This document shows, in pieces, positions 15,407 through 24,060 of a DNA stretch of 58,267 nt. The notes beneath the pieces are model-generated. The model did no database searches. It saw nothing but the letters and a program-made list of their open reading frames with translations, and was not told the DNA's origin. Origin of the DNA: Nocardia abscessus NBRC 100374 (GTDB lineage Bacteria; Actinomycetota; Actinomycetes; Mycobacteriales; Mycobacteriaceae); NCBI RefSeq assembly GCF_000308455.1, contig NZ_BAFP01000142.1, positions 1-58,267 of the forward strand, written 5' to 3'. Positions within the stretch are counted from its first letter, which is position 1. Every line of letters starts with the position of its first letter. The translations under genes were made by a program, and so were the position numbers.

Positions 15407-16801
15407 TCAACCAGCCGAGCCGCCCGGCGGGATGCTCTTGGCCGCGGTGGAGCCGCAGAACTCCTCGATCCGCTCGTCCAGTCGGCGGGCCTCGATCGCG
15501 TCGCGGAAGGCCGGGGCCGCGATCCGCCTGCGCACACCGGTCAGCCGCTCCTCCAGCTGCGCGATGCGCTTGTCCTCGTCGAGGCCGAGCACCGGTTGCA
15601 GCGCCTCGGCCGCGCCGTCCAGACTGCCGTTGATCAGGTGGGCGGCCGCGCAGTCGACCCTGGCCAGGGCTTCCGCGCCGTAGGAGCGCTGGGCGGACGG
15701 CCCGTTCGAGTACAGCTCGATGGCCCGCTGCGTGGCGGTGAGCGCGGGCTCGGCCTGACCGAGATGGATGTAGGTGGCGCCCGCGTAGTAGTTGGCTTTG
15801 GCGTCGTTGAACCCGAAGACGCCGCCCACCTCGTCGTGCAGTGCGTCGGTGGCGGCGATCTCGCGGGCGTCGTCGGCCGCCCGGACGCAGCGGTCGGTGT
15901 CGGCGGCGCTGCCCAGCGCCGACCAGATCCGCGCCTCGATATTGAGCAGTCGCACGTGCGCGGTCGCGGACTCGGCGAACTCCTGCCCGCTCTGGGCGAG
16001 CTGGACCGCCCGGCGCGGGCGCTGCGACCAGTACTCGATCAGCGCGTGCATGCCGCGCGTCCAGGCGCGAAGCCCGTTGTGCCCGCACAACTCCGCGTAG
16101 GCCCACGCCGCCCGGATCTGCTCGCCCGCCGCGTCGTAGTGGCCGAGATCGGTGCTGGCGTTGGCGAGCAGGCCCGAGAGCGTGCCCGCCAGGAGATACA
16201 GATGACCGGTATCGGCGGGCCGCTGATGACCTTCCAGCAGCCGGTACACCCGGCGGCGCACCCGCACCATCTCCACCATCATCGGAACCGGCGGAATGTG
16301 CACGTAGTCGTTCGCGATGCGGGTGACATCCGCGTCGAGCTGTTCCAGCGTGCTCGCACCGACATTGGTGCTCTCGGCCTTGCCGGCGTGCTCGCTGGCC
16401 TCGTGGGCAGCCGCCATGATCAGATCCCTCTCCGAAATCGCTGCTAACGCAACACCTCTCATCGCACCGGCGTCTATGAGAGCCAAAAGGTCCGCGTCGC
16501 TCGAATAATGAACGCGCTCCGGGGCGTCGGCGCGCGCATCGAATTCCGGCGGGACGGCTCGATCGACCACGGGCTGATCGATCAATGCCGCGAACCGTGC
16601 CCGCACCACATCATCGGACCTGGCCAGCGAGGTATCCAGAGCGGCTTGGTTGATCGGCCGTGGATGGACCCGGACGCCCCCGGCTTCCCACTTCGAGACC
16701 AAGCGTTCGTGCACGCCCAAATGGGCGGCGAATTCCCTGATGCTCATCCGCTTGGCATCGCGAAGGGCGCGGGCCTCTTTGCCTGACCAATGCCTGACCA
16801 C
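15407..16801 (-). CDS. XRE-family regulator with long helical (TPR-like) C-terminal region
   Basis: About 464 residues from GTG 16801 (VVRHWSGKEARALRDAKRM). The N-terminal helix-turn-helix is clear: MSIREFAAHLGVHERLVSKWEAGG. Residues 100-450 are alpha-helical with tetratricopeptide-like periodicity (YAELCGHNGLRAWTRGMHALIEYW, YYAGATYIHLGQAEPALTATQRAIELY). This layout fits actinobacterial regulators that sense a ligand or peptide through the helical domain. The frame stays open upstream to 16948, but that part is low-complexity; a GGAAGG ribosome binding site precedes the GTG. It is divergent from the small protein gene at 16978, an arrangement repeated at 22430/23164. Confidence 0.8.
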   Translation of the reverse strand: MVRHWSGKEARALRDAKRMSIREFAAHLGVHERLVSKWEAGGVRVHPRPINQAALDTSLARSDDVVRARFAALIDQPVVDRAVPPEFDARADAPERVHYSSDADLLALIDAGAMRGVALAAISERDLIMAAAHEASEHAGKAESTNVGASTLEQLDADVTRIANDYVHIPPVPMMVEMVRVRRRVYRLLEGHQRPADTGHLYLLAGTLSGLLANASTDLGHYDAAGEQIRAAWAYAELCGHNGLRAWTRGMHALIEYWSQRPRRAVQLAQSGQEFAESATAHVRLLNIEARIWSALGSAADTDRCVRAADDAREIAATDALHDEVGGVFGFNDAKANYYAGATYIHLGQAEPALTATQRAIELYSNGPSAQRSYGAEALARVDCAAAHLINGSLDGAAEALQPVLGLDEDKRIAQLEERLTGVRRRIAAPAFRDAIEARRLDERIEEFCGSTAAKSIPPGGSAG

Positions 16802-16977
16802 GGTGCCATCCCTTCCGAACGAACCCCTTCCAGAGTACGAGCGGTTTGTGAGCACGGCCACAACTGAATTGCGTTTTCTATCAAAGGCAGCGGAAGGGCA
16901 GCGCAAGGCGGGTAGGCGGGCGATGCCGAATCCGGCGGCGGGCCGCAACCATTGAATCGGAAGGCAAGGAGTTCGCC

Positions 16978-17427
16978 GTGAATGTCGAAAAACTCAGAAC
17001 CGTGGACGATTGGGTGGCGTTCTATCGGCACGAGTTCGGGTTGCCGGTCACCGAGCGTGGCGGTTTCGCCATGCTGCCGATCACCGGACGCGTCTGCGTC
17101 GTCCACCTGCCGACCGTGCGGGCCGAGAAGGTCCGCGCCGCATTGGAACAACAGGGAACGAGGGGTCCCATGTTGGCCAGGCAGATCCGATGGAGTTTCC
17201 TCGCCGAGCCCGACAGCCGACCGGGACCCCAGGTGCTCGAGGTGCTCAATCGGCTGGATATCGGCCTGCCCGCCATCGGCAGCGCCGTGATGTTGCCGAC
17301 CGGTCTCGGCCGCTGGACCCGGGAAGGGTGCTTCTGGGTCAGCCCGCCGAACCGCGGTGACACGCTTCCACCGCTGTCCGTCATCCTCACTACGGCGCTC
17401 GCGGTGGGAGCGGGCGGCGGGGACTGA
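16978..17427 (+). CDS. Small conserved protein, paralogue of the 22430-23032 product; possible Prim-Pol-like fold
   Basis: 149 residues from GTG 16978, preceded by AAGGAG at about 9 nt. Its layout is VCVVHLPTVRAEKVRAALEQ, GPMLARQIRWSFLAEPD, LDIGLPAIGSAVMLPTG, GCFWVSPPNRGDTLPPLSVI. The same order of motifs appears in the protein at 22430, and both genes are divergent from an XRE regulator. The final pattern (G-x-LPP near W-x-x-PP and a C-terminal L-P helix) reminds me of N-terminal domains of bifunctional DNA primase/polymerases, but catalytic residues are not evident. Function unknown. Confidence 0.65.
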   Translation: MNVEKLRTVDDWVAFYRHEFGLPVTERGGFAMLPITGRVCVVHLPTVRAEKVRAALEQQGTRGPMLARQIRWSFLAEPDSRPGPQVLEVLNRLDIGLPAIGSAVMLPTGLGRWTREGCFWVSPPNRGDTLPPLSVILTTALAVGAGGGD

Positions 17428-17460
17428 TCACCTCCGCGATCAGTTCCCGCTGCCGTCCGC

Positions 17461-17500
17461 CGGGTCCGCCTCTGCCCCCACAGTCGACGAGGCGGACCCG
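17461..17500. terminator. Hairpin between convergent genes
   Basis: A perfect 12-bp stem (CGGGTCCGCCTC / GAGGCGGACCCG) with a 16-nt loop lies between the 16978 gene and dcd, which converge here. No T tract is present. Confidence 0.55.
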
Positions 17501-17507
17501 GTTCAGC

Positions 17508-18107
17508 TCAGCGTGATTCGGCGGCGTCGACCGCCGCGGCCGGAACCGGGAAGTTGAGATAGGACCGCGACGGGGTCGGTCCGCGCTGGCCCTGGTACTT
17601 CGAGCCCGCCACGGCACTGCCGTACGGATGCTCGGCCGGGCTGGTCAGCCTCAGCAGGCACAACTGGCCGATCTTCATGCCGGGCCACAACGTGATCGGC
17701 AGATTCGCCACGTTGGACAGTTCCAGCGTGATGTGCCCGCTGAAACCGGGATCGATGAAACCCGCGGTCGAGTGGGTCAGCAGGCCCAGTCGGCCCAGGC
17801 TGGACTTGCCCTCCAACCGTCCGGCCAAGTCGTCCGGCAGCGTGCACACCTCGAGGGTGGAGCCGAGCACGAACTCGCCGGGGTGCAGCACGAACGGCTC
17901 GCCCTCGGTCGGCTCGACCAGGCTGGTGAGTTCGTCCTGCCGCTGCGCGGGATCGATGTGGGTATAGCGGGTGTTGTTGAACACCCGGAACATCCGGTCC
18001 AGGCGCACGTCGATGCTCGACGGCTGGATCAGGTTCTCCAGCAGCGGCTCGACGCCGAGACGCCCAGCGGCGATCTCCGCGCGGATGTCACGATCGGAAA
18101 GCAGCAC
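17508..18107 (-). CDS. dcd: dCTP deaminase (likely bifunctional with dUTPase)
   Basis: A 199-residue trimeric dCTP deaminase starting MLLSDRDIRAEIAAGRL. Diagnostic stretches are LIQPSSIDVRLDRMFRVFNN, GEFVLGSTLEV, the catalytic-site RLEGKSSLGRLGLLTHSTAGFIDPGF, and GSKYQGQRGPTPSR. The M. tuberculosis orthologue Rv0321 performs both dCTP deamination and dUTP hydrolysis to give dUMP, and the same is likely here. The protein is slightly longer than the ~190-residue norm through a C-terminal extension (PVPAAAVDAAESR). In M. tuberculosis dcd is next to udgA; here about 6.6 kb separates them. Confidence 0.95.
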   Translation of the reverse strand: MLLSDRDIRAEIAAGRLGVEPLLENLIQPSSIDVRLDRMFRVFNNTRYTHIDPAQRQDELTSLVEPTEGEPFVLHPGEFVLGSTLEVCTLPDDLAGRLEGKSSLGRLGLLTHSTAGFIDPGFSGHITLELSNVANLPITLWPGMKIGQLCLLRLTSPAEHPYGSAVAGSKYQGQRGPTPSRSYLNFPVPAAAVDAAESR

Positions 18108-18219
18108 GCGACGAGCGTAGCGCCTGCTCGGCGGGGCTCCTCAGGCGCACAGTGATAAATAGAGAGCAATATCCTCGCATTCATTCGGGCGGCGGCGCCC
18201 GCGATCGAAGGGACGCACC

Positions 18220-18993
18220 ATGACCGAGGGCTCGCTGTTCGACCTGACCGGCCACGTCGCCGTCGTCACCGGAGGCAACTCCGGCATCGGTCTCGGGTTC
18301 GCCCGCGGGCTCGCTCGGGCCGGGGCCGATCTGTGCATCGTCGGCCGTAACGCCGAGCGCAACCAGGCCGCCGCCGCCGAATTGAGCGCGTTCGGCGGCC
18401 GAGTGCTAGCGCTGAGCTGCGACGTGGGCGAGGAACAGCAGGTGATCGACACCTTCGGCCGCGCGACCGCCGAACTCGGCCGCATCGACTCCTGCTTCGT
18501 GAACGCCGGTGTCAGTCAGGGTTTCATCCCGTTCGTGGAGACGGATCTCGCGGAATTCCGCCGGGTCACCTCGCTCAACCTCGACGCCGCGTTCGTGACG
18601 CTGCGCGAAGCGGCGAAGGTAATGCTCGCGCAGGGCGAGGGCGGCAGTCTGGTCGCCACCGCGAGCCTCGCCGCCCACCAGGGCGTTCCGCGCGGGCAGT
18701 CCTACGCGGCCAGCAAGGCGGGGCTGATCGCCATGGTCAACTCGATCGCGGTGGAGCTGGCCAAGCACGGCATCCGCGCGAACTCGGTGCTGCCCGGTTG
18801 GGTCGAGACGCCGATGACCGAGGGAGCCTTCGCCTGGGACCGTTTCCGCGAACGCGTCCACCCGAGGATCCCGGTTCGCCGCTGGGGCCAGCCGAGCGAC
18901 TTCGAATCCCTCGCCGTCTACCTCGCCAGCCCCACCAGCGCCTACCACACCGGCGACACCCTTCTGATCGACGGCGGCTACAGCAAGTTCTGA
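18220..18993 (+). CDS. Short-chain dehydrogenase/reductase (SDR)
   Basis: A 257-residue classical SDR. The cofactor motif is VVTGGNSGIGLGFA, followed by CDV, a NAG motif (VNAGVSQG), catalytic Ser in VATASLAAHQG, and the YxxxK pair in SYAASKAGL. The C-terminus (SAYHTGDTLLIDGGYSKF) is that of glucose 1-dehydrogenase/gluconate 5-dehydrogenase-like members. An Arg in the beta2 region (IVGRNAER) suggests NADP(H). Substrate not predictable. The gene follows dcd divergently with 112 bp between. Confidence 0.85.
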   Translation: MTEGSLFDLTGHVAVVTGGNSGIGLGFARGLARAGADLCIVGRNAERNQAAAAELSAFGGRVLALSCDVGEEQQVIDTFGRATAELGRIDSCFVNAGVSQGFIPFVETDLAEFRRVTSLNLDAAFVTLREAAKVMLAQGEGGSLVATASLAAHQGVPRGQSYAASKAGLIAMVNSIAVELAKHGIRANSVLPGWVETPMTEGAFAWDRFRERVHPRIPVRRWGQPSDFESLAVYLASPTSAYHTGDTLLIDGGYSKF

Positions 18994-19117
18994 GTTTCCG
19001 GCATTGCCGTGGCCGCGAGGGCGACCGGCGATCGCACCGGTTCGGGCCAGGGTCACCTCGCGCGGATGGGAAGCGGCTCGGGTTAACACGCGGCGTCCGA
19101 CATGGGAACGTGGAGGG

Positions 19118-19870
19118 GTGACCTCCTCTCGCTTCCGGAACGTCATCGGGGTGCTCACCGCGTTGCTGGTGGTGTGCGCCGCAGCCCTCACGGCAGGCGT
19201 GGTCGGGGACGGCGGCCCCGGCGGGATCGATCGCGACATCACCACTTGGGCCATCGCCCAGCGCAACGACGTGCTCACCCCGATCGCGGTGGTGGTCAGC
19301 TTGCTCGGCGGCACGCTCGCCATGACGGCCTTGGCCACCGCGACCTGCCTCGTGCTGTCCTGGCGGCGGCGCTGGTCGGCCGCGGCGCTCGTCGCACTCA
19401 CCGGGCTCGGCGGCGGACTGCTGGTCCGCGGCGGCAAGCGGCTGACCGACCGAGACCGCCCGCCCGTCGAGGACCACCTGATCAGCGTCTCCAACCAGGC
19501 CTATCCGTCCGGACACGGTATGGGCTCGTTCGTCGTGGTCGGCATCGTCCTGGTGGTCGCGCTCCCCAGCCTGCACGGCCCACTCCTGCGCGCCTGGGCG
19601 GCGACCGCCGCCGCGGTATTCGTCGCCGCGGTCGGCCTGTCCCGCGTCTACCTCGGCGTCCACTGGACCACCGACATCCTCGGCGGCTGGTGCTTCGGCG
19701 CGCTCTGGCTCATCCTCTGCCTGACCGTGTACCGCTATTTCGTGCCCGCGGACAAGGCGGTGAACGACCACGACCAGCCAGATTTCACCGACGAGGGCAG
19801 ACAGGCCGCGAGACAGGACCCGTCCGCGCCGGGCGACATCGGTACTTCCTCCGACTACCGGCGGGCATAA
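19118..19870 (+). CDS. PAP2-family membrane phosphatase
   Basis: A 250-residue PAP2 phosphatase with about six membrane helices. All three catalytic motifs are present: KRLTDRDRPP, YPSGHGMGS and SRVYLGVHWTTDILGG. The active site faces the cell exterior, and substrates are lipid or isoprenoid phosphates such as undecaprenyl diphosphate or phosphatidate. The chosen start is GTG 19118; a GGAGG lies almost against it, which is tighter than usual. An upstream ATG at 19004 adds an Arg-rich segment unlike the family. The hydrophilic C-terminal tail (PADKAVNDHDQPDFTDEG) is cytoplasmic. Confidence 0.85.
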   Translation: MTSSRFRNVIGVLTALLVVCAAALTAGVVGDGGPGGIDRDITTWAIAQRNDVLTPIAVVVSLLGGTLAMTALATATCLVLSWRRRWSAAALVALTGLGGGLLVRGGKRLTDRDRPPVEDHLISVSNQAYPSGHGMGSFVVVGIVLVVALPSLHGPLLRAWAATAAAVFVAAVGLSRVYLGVHWTTDILGGWCFGALWLILCLTVYRYFVPADKAVNDHDQPDFTDEGRQAARQDPSAPGDIGTSSDYRRA

Positions 19871-19922
19871 CTATCGGCGTCGATACCAGCCCTGCCACGG
19901 CCTGCCTACGGCCTCGAATGCG

Positions 19923-20933
19923 ATGCAGACTGCTCGCATGATGCGATACCGACTGTTCGGCCGAACCGGTCTGCGTGTGTCCGAACTCGTGCTCGGCACC
20001 ATGGCGATCAGCGACGTCGATGAATACCGGCGGATTCTGAACGTCTTCTCCGATGCCGGAGGCAACTTCGTCGACACCGCCTCGGCTTACGGCGCGAGCG
20101 AGGAAATGCTCGGCACAGTGCTCGATCGCCGCGACCGCTTCGTCATCGGCACCAAGTACACGCTCAGCCGCGACGCGAGCGACCCGAATGCCTCGGGCAA
20201 CCACCGCAAGAACCTGATCCGATCGCTCGAACAGAGTCTGCGACGGCTGCGCACCGACTACATCGACGTGTACTGGGTGCACGTATGGGACCGGCACACT
20301 CCGATCGAGGAGACGGTACGCGCGCTCGATGAGGTTGTGCGCACGGGCAAGGTGCTCTACATCGGCATCTCCGATGCCCCCGCATGGGTTGTGGCCCAGG
20401 CCAACACACTTGCCCATTGTCGGAACCAGACACCGTTCGCCGGTTTGCAGGTGCCCTACAACCTGCTGCAACGCGATGTCGAACGCGAACTGCTACCGAT
20501 GGCCGAAGCGTTCGGGATGAGCGTGACCACCTGGGCACCACTGGCTCGCGGAATCCTCGCCGGCGCGACAGGACGACGCGCCGACCCCGCCCGGTACACC
20601 GATCGGGAACGCGCCGCCGCCGCGGCAGTCGACACCGTCGCAGCCGAACTCGGCGTGCCCCCAGCGCACGTGGCGATCGCCTGGGCCAGGCGTCGGTCGC
20701 CCACCGTCCTGCCGCTGGTCGGCGTCAGCACCGCGGACCAGCTCACACAAAATCTCGGCGCCGTCGACCTCGCGCTACCGGACGAGGCGGCGGACGCACT
20801 CGAGGCGGCCGTCCCGTTCGAACTCGGTTTCCCCGGCGACTTCATCTCCGAATGCGACCGGTCGCCCCATGTCTACGGCGACACCGTGTTGCGCGTCGAC
20901 AACCACCACCGGCCCAGCGGAATTCTGGGCTGA
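19923..20933 (+). CDS. Aldo/keto reductase
   Basis: A 336-residue NADPH-dependent aldo/keto reductase of the AKR11/YdhF-like type. The start MRYRLFGRTGLRVSELVLGTM is canonical, so translation more likely begins at ATG 19938 or 19941. The catalytic tetrad is seen in NFVDTASAYG (Asp, Tyr), FVIGTKYTLS (Lys) and VYWVHVWD (His). The C-terminal half holds the cofactor segment WAPLARGILAGA and LPLVGVSTADQLTQNLGAV. The gene is monocistronic. Substrate unknown. Confidence 0.88.
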   Translation: MQTARMMRYRLFGRTGLRVSELVLGTMAISDVDEYRRILNVFSDAGGNFVDTASAYGASEEMLGTVLDRRDRFVIGTKYTLSRDASDPNASGNHRKNLIRSLEQSLRRLRTDYIDVYWVHVWDRHTPIEETVRALDEVVRTGKVLYIGISDAPAWVVAQANTLAHCRNQTPFAGLQVPYNLLQRDVERELLPMAEAFGMSVTTWAPLARGILAGATGRRADPARYTDRERAAAAAVDTVAAELGVPPAHVAIAWARRRSPTVLPLVGVSTADQLTQNLGAVDLALPDEAADALEAAVPFELGFPGDFISECDRSPHVYGDTVLRVDNHHRPSGILG

Positions 20934-21047
20934 CCGCCGGGCATCCCGATCCGTCCGCGGGTAGTCGACGGTCGGCGCGCCACCTGCTCACCCCGGCATA
21001 CGGCTCGGGCTGTCCGCCGCGTCCCTATTTGCTGCGGACGACTTCGA

Positions 21048-21737
21048 TCACCCGGAACCCAGGTCTGCCCGCGCCTGCTCAGCGATATCGTTGATGCTGG
21101 TTTCCTTCGAGTACTTGTCGATCGCCGCGAGGCCCACAGCCGCGACCCGGCGCCATTCGTCGTCGTCGGTGATTACGCCCGGCCGTTGGTCGAGGTGGTT
21201 CTTGACGACCATCAGGGAGGAGTCGGCGGGTTCGAACATCAGTGCGCTCAGCTCGCGGTCCCGGCGGGCGAGGGTGGGGCCCATCTCGCTGCCCACGATC
21301 CGCACGGCGGCTTCGGCACGCATATGCGCTCGCAGTGGTTCCTGAAGATCGCTCAGCTCCGAGGCGATGGTGGCGTGGTTGGGCGGGTGGGCCTCCAACG
21401 CAGCACGAATCCGACCCAGTTGGGCGGCGAAGTCCATAAAAGACGCGACATAAGCGACATACACTTCGCGGCGATCCTTCCGCACCGCTTGCGCGGCCGT
21501 TAACCGCTCCTGCCGGTTCATCTCCGTGCTGCTCACATGGGTGGATGCCCACGCCGATACCCCAGCCGATATCACCGCCGCAGCCACTGCGGTGACCAGC
21601 GCATATCGCCCGTTCCGTGTCGCGATTCGCAGACTGCGCTGGAGTTCCGCCAAGTCGAACGAGGACGCCGGCGCCGAAGGTCCGGCCGGCCCGGCGGCCT
21701 TTTGAAGCCTCTTCGGCGTAGAGGTCTCGTCATCCAT
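21048..21737 (-). CDS. Hypothetical membrane protein with single N-terminal helix
   Basis: 229 residues. A polar N-terminus (1-45) is followed by one membrane helix (YALVTAVAAAVISAGVSAWAS, about 47-67) and a soluble, mostly helical domain (75-229) rich in Arg and Glu, with coiled-coil-like stretches (EMNRQERLTAAQAVRKDRREVY). No known domain recognised. It resembles other anonymous Nocardia proteins with a helical extracytoplasmic or cytoplasmic domain. It runs alone toward the aldo/keto reductase. Confidence 0.65.
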   Translation of the reverse strand: MDDETSTPKRLQKAAGPAGPSAPASSFDLAELQRSLRIATRNGRYALVTAVAAAVISAGVSAWASTHVSSTEMNRQERLTAAQAVRKDRREVYVAYVASFMDFAAQLGRIRAALEAHPPNHATIASELSDLQEPLRAHMRAEAAVRIVGSEMGPTLARRDRELSALMFEPADSSLMVVKNHLDQRPGVITDDDEWRRVAAVGLAAIDKYSKETSINDIAEQARADLGSG

Positions 21738-21877
21738 GAGCTCAAATTACGTCGCACGAGGTCTTCGAAGCGGTAGACGCGCAGATAGCCGAGGAAGCGC
21801 CGCGATGCCGAGGAGGCAGGCTCGTGAGCGGTCGACGCCGAGGGTGGTGACCGGATGCTCGGTCAGAACGCGGCCCC

Positions 21878-22177
21878 TCACCGACGAGGACCGGCTCGTT
21901 GCGTCTCGGCTTTTTCCTCCAGGAAACGCGCGATTCCAGCCTTCGCGATCTCTTTCGCGCGCCCGATGTCGTCGGTTGTCTCGGAATACGAGCGGATCAG
22001 CCAACCTGCGTCGTCGCCCAGCGTGACCCGCAACGTGCCATCGGCTCGGATGACCCGGATGACGGCACGTCCGCCGTCGAATGGCTTGGTCAACCAGTGG
22101 TCCATGGCGGGGCCGCTCAGCTCCCAACTGTCGGTGGCGTCGGCCCCGCGAATCCGGGACCACCCGGAATGCTCCAT
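21878..22177 (-). CDS. Small hypothetical protein, third gene of a coupled operon
   Basis: 99 residues from ATG 22177 (MEHSGWSRIRGADATDSWEL). The start is supported by the stop codon of the preceding gene just one base upstream (TGACATG on the minus strand). The body alternates strands and helices (RAVIRVIRADGTLRVTLGDDAGWLIRSYSE, then IGRAKEIAKAGIARFLEEK). No family recognised. It is the last gene of the three-gene unit divergent from the XRE regulator at 23164. A longer in-frame start at 22288 would overlap the upstream gene heavily. Confidence 0.6.
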   Translation of the reverse strand: MEHSGWSRIRGADATDSWELSGPAMDHWLTKPFDGGRAVIRVIRADGTLRVTLGDDAGWLIRSYSETTDDIGRAKEIAKAGIARFLEEKAETQRAGPRR

Positions 22178-22178
22178 G

Positions 22179-22430
22179 TCAGCCCGCCATCGCGGTCGAC
22201 GGATGCGAAGTGCGGGGATGCTCGCCGCTCGCCCTCGGCGGAGCGGGCGCGCCCACTGCTCCCTGCGGACGCTCGGCGACGGTCGCACCGGACGACCACG
22301 GACGCAGGCACCGTACGCAGCAGGAATCCGAGGCTTTCCGGGTGATCGGGCGAACCAGCAGCCTCGTCCCGCCGAAGTAGCACGCCATTGTCCAAACGGC
22401 GGCGGCGACCGCCGCGACAGTCGTGGCCAT
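22179..22430 (-). CDS. Small membrane-associated hypothetical protein
   Basis: 83 residues. The ATG at 22430 shares bases with the upstream stop codon (TGATG), so it is translationally coupled; a GTG one codon earlier (22433) is possible. Residues 1-22 form a hydrophobic segment (MATTVAAVAAAVWTMACYFGG), a signal anchor or single helix. The remainder is polar, with a CCVRC cysteine cluster followed by Pro/Arg-rich sequence. No family recognised. It is the middle gene of the operon. Confidence 0.55.
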   Translation of the reverse strand: MATTVAAVAAAVWTMACYFGGTRLLVRPITRKASDSCCVRCLRPWSSGATVAERPQGAVGAPAPPRASGEHPRTSHPSTAMAG

Positions 22431-23032
22431 CACTGATCAGTCCCGGTCGAGTGGTCATCGGGCATGGATGTTCGGGGCCGCCGCCTGCCGTGTACCTGAT
22501 CAGCCCAAGCGCGCACGGCAGCGATCACCACCTGCCCCGAGGGGCGAAATGGGTTGCGCGGAGGAACTATCCAGTGACGGATCGACCCAGCTGACGCCGT
22601 GGGCGATGGAAGCGCGATGCTCGCTCCGGTCCGTGCGACGTTGACATCCAGACGGAACATCTCGGCGAACAACTTCACATCGCCCAGGTCGATGTCGGGG
22701 CGAATCAGGAAGGTCCACCTACCCGACCGTGGGTGCCCCACTATCGGCCCGCCCCCGCTCCCGCGACTCTGCAAGTGAGCCTTCACCGCCTGACCGAGCC
22801 GCGTCGGCATCGCGACTCCCCACACGCTGCCCGCGCGAAGAATGATCCGGCCCAACTCGGGTGGATCGATGACGACGGGTAGATCGCAGGTCCGCCGGTA
22901 GTACTGACAACGGGACAGTGGGGTGTCCCCGAACGCTCCTTCGTCCATCAGTAGACCTCTGCTCACGTCGATAACGGTGGGTGCGCCGAACGCCGGGATG
23001 TGCGCTAGCAACGCCATACCCGCAGGCCACAC
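22430..23032 (-). CDS. Conserved small protein, paralogue of the 16978 product; possible Prim-Pol-like fold
   Basis: 200 residues, from GTG 23032 or ATG 23017. Key stretches: CQYYRRTCDLPVVIDPPELG, AMPTRLGQAVKAHLQSRG, GPIVGHPRSGRWTFLIRPD, FRLDVNVARTGASIALPSPT and RHWIVPPRNPFRPSGQVVI. These match, in order and spacing, the motifs of the 149-residue product at 16978, so the two are paralogues. It heads a coupled three-gene operon and is divergent from an XRE/DUF397 pair. Related proteins are sometimes mislabelled RNA polymerase beta subunit in databases; no polymerase motif is visible here. Confidence 0.65.
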   Translation of the reverse strand: MWPAGMALLAHIPAFGAPTVIDVSRGLLMDEGAFGDTPLSRCQYYRRTCDLPVVIDPPELGRIILRAGSVWGVAMPTRLGQAVKAHLQSRGSGGGPIVGHPRSGRWTFLIRPDIDLGDVKLFAEMFRLDVNVARTGASIALPSPTASAGSIRHWIVPPRNPFRPSGQVVIAAVRAWADQVHGRRRPRTSMPDDHSTGTDQ

Positions 23033-23163
23033 GGGTCTAGGAGACCACCGAACGATGCGTTCTGGAAGCTTCCTGAACGAATATCAGGAGGTATATGTAC
23101 CAACTTCAAGTTTGGAGGCAGAATTCAATCCAGAATCCATAGTGAAAGTTAGGAGTGTGAACG

Positions 23164-24060
23164 ATGTCCGCTGAAGCAGGTGCGGGCTCGACCATCCCGC
23201 GCCGCCTGCTCGCTCGACAGCTTCGAGCGCTCCGCGACCAGGCACGTATCAGTTCCGAGGCGGCGCGGAACGAGATCGGCGTCTCACAGCAGACCTTCTG
23301 GCGCATGGAGACCGGGCAACCCGTAAAGATCAACCGGCTGTTCATCGAGCACCTGTGCAAGATCTACGGGGCTGACGAGAAGACCAAGGCGGCCTTGCTG
23401 GCGCTGCGCGATGAAGCTCAGAACAAGAGTTGGTGGCATGCCTACAGTGATGCGATCCCGAAGGACTTCGACTTGTTCGTCGGGCTGGAACAGGACGCTT
23501 CGAGTCTTGTGGGATACCAACCCACGCTTCTGCCCGGCCTGCTACAGACCACCGAGTACCGCCAGGCGCTCATTTGGGTGGAACGACCGAACATAAGCAC
23601 AGCGGACGTAAACCTCCGGCTGGAACTCGCTTCGAGGCGACAGGGCCGCGTCACTTCGACGATCGCCCCGCTCGACTTGGACGTGATCGTGAATGAGGCC
23701 GCACTCAGGCATGCCATTGGCGGTGCGGCAGTGATGACCCCCCAACTGCATCACCTGGCAGAGGTCGGCAGTCGTCCCAACGTCTCCGTACGCATCGTTC
23801 CGATCGATGCACGAACGCATCCGGGCCTCTTCGTCGGTGCGTTCACAATCCTCGAGTTTCCCCCGCACAAAACGACCCATCTGACCGAGCCGCCGGTGGT
23901 GTACGTTGAGGGCTACACAGGGGACCTCTACCTGGAGAAAGGCGAAGAGGTCGCACAGTATCGCAAGGCGTTCAGCGACATTGAACGCTCGGCGTTGAGC
24001 AGAGAGCAAAGTCGCAATCTGTTCCTCGAGATTGCAGAGGAGTACTCCCGTGGACGTTGA
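23164..24060 (+). CDS. XRE-family regulator with DUF5753 domain
   Basis: 298 residues. An N-terminal helix-turn-helix (LRALRDQARISSEAARNEIGVSQQTFWRMETGQ) is followed by the DUF5753 ligand-binding-like region, recognisable from FVGLEQDASSLVGYQPTLLPGLLQTTEYRQAL and VEGYTGDLYLEKGEEVAQYR. A GGAG ribosome binding site precedes ATG 23164. The 3' end overlaps a DUF397 gene by 11 bp. XRE-DUF5753 plus DUF397 pairs resemble WhiJ-type loci of Streptomyces, in which the small protein antagonises the regulator. Here they probably control the divergent operon at 21878-23032. Confidence 0.88.
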   Translation: MSAEAGAGSTIPRRLLARQLRALRDQARISSEAARNEIGVSQQTFWRMETGQPVKINRLFIEHLCKIYGADEKTKAALLALRDEAQNKSWWHAYSDAIPKDFDLFVGLEQDASSLVGYQPTLLPGLLQTTEYRQALIWVERPNISTADVNLRLELASRRQGRVTSTIAPLDLDVIVNEAALRHAIGGAAVMTPQLHHLAEVGSRPNVSVRIVPIDARTHPGLFVGAFTILEFPPHKTTHLTEPPVVYVEGYTGDLYLEKGEEVAQYRKAFSDIERSALSREQSRNLFLEIAEEYSRGR

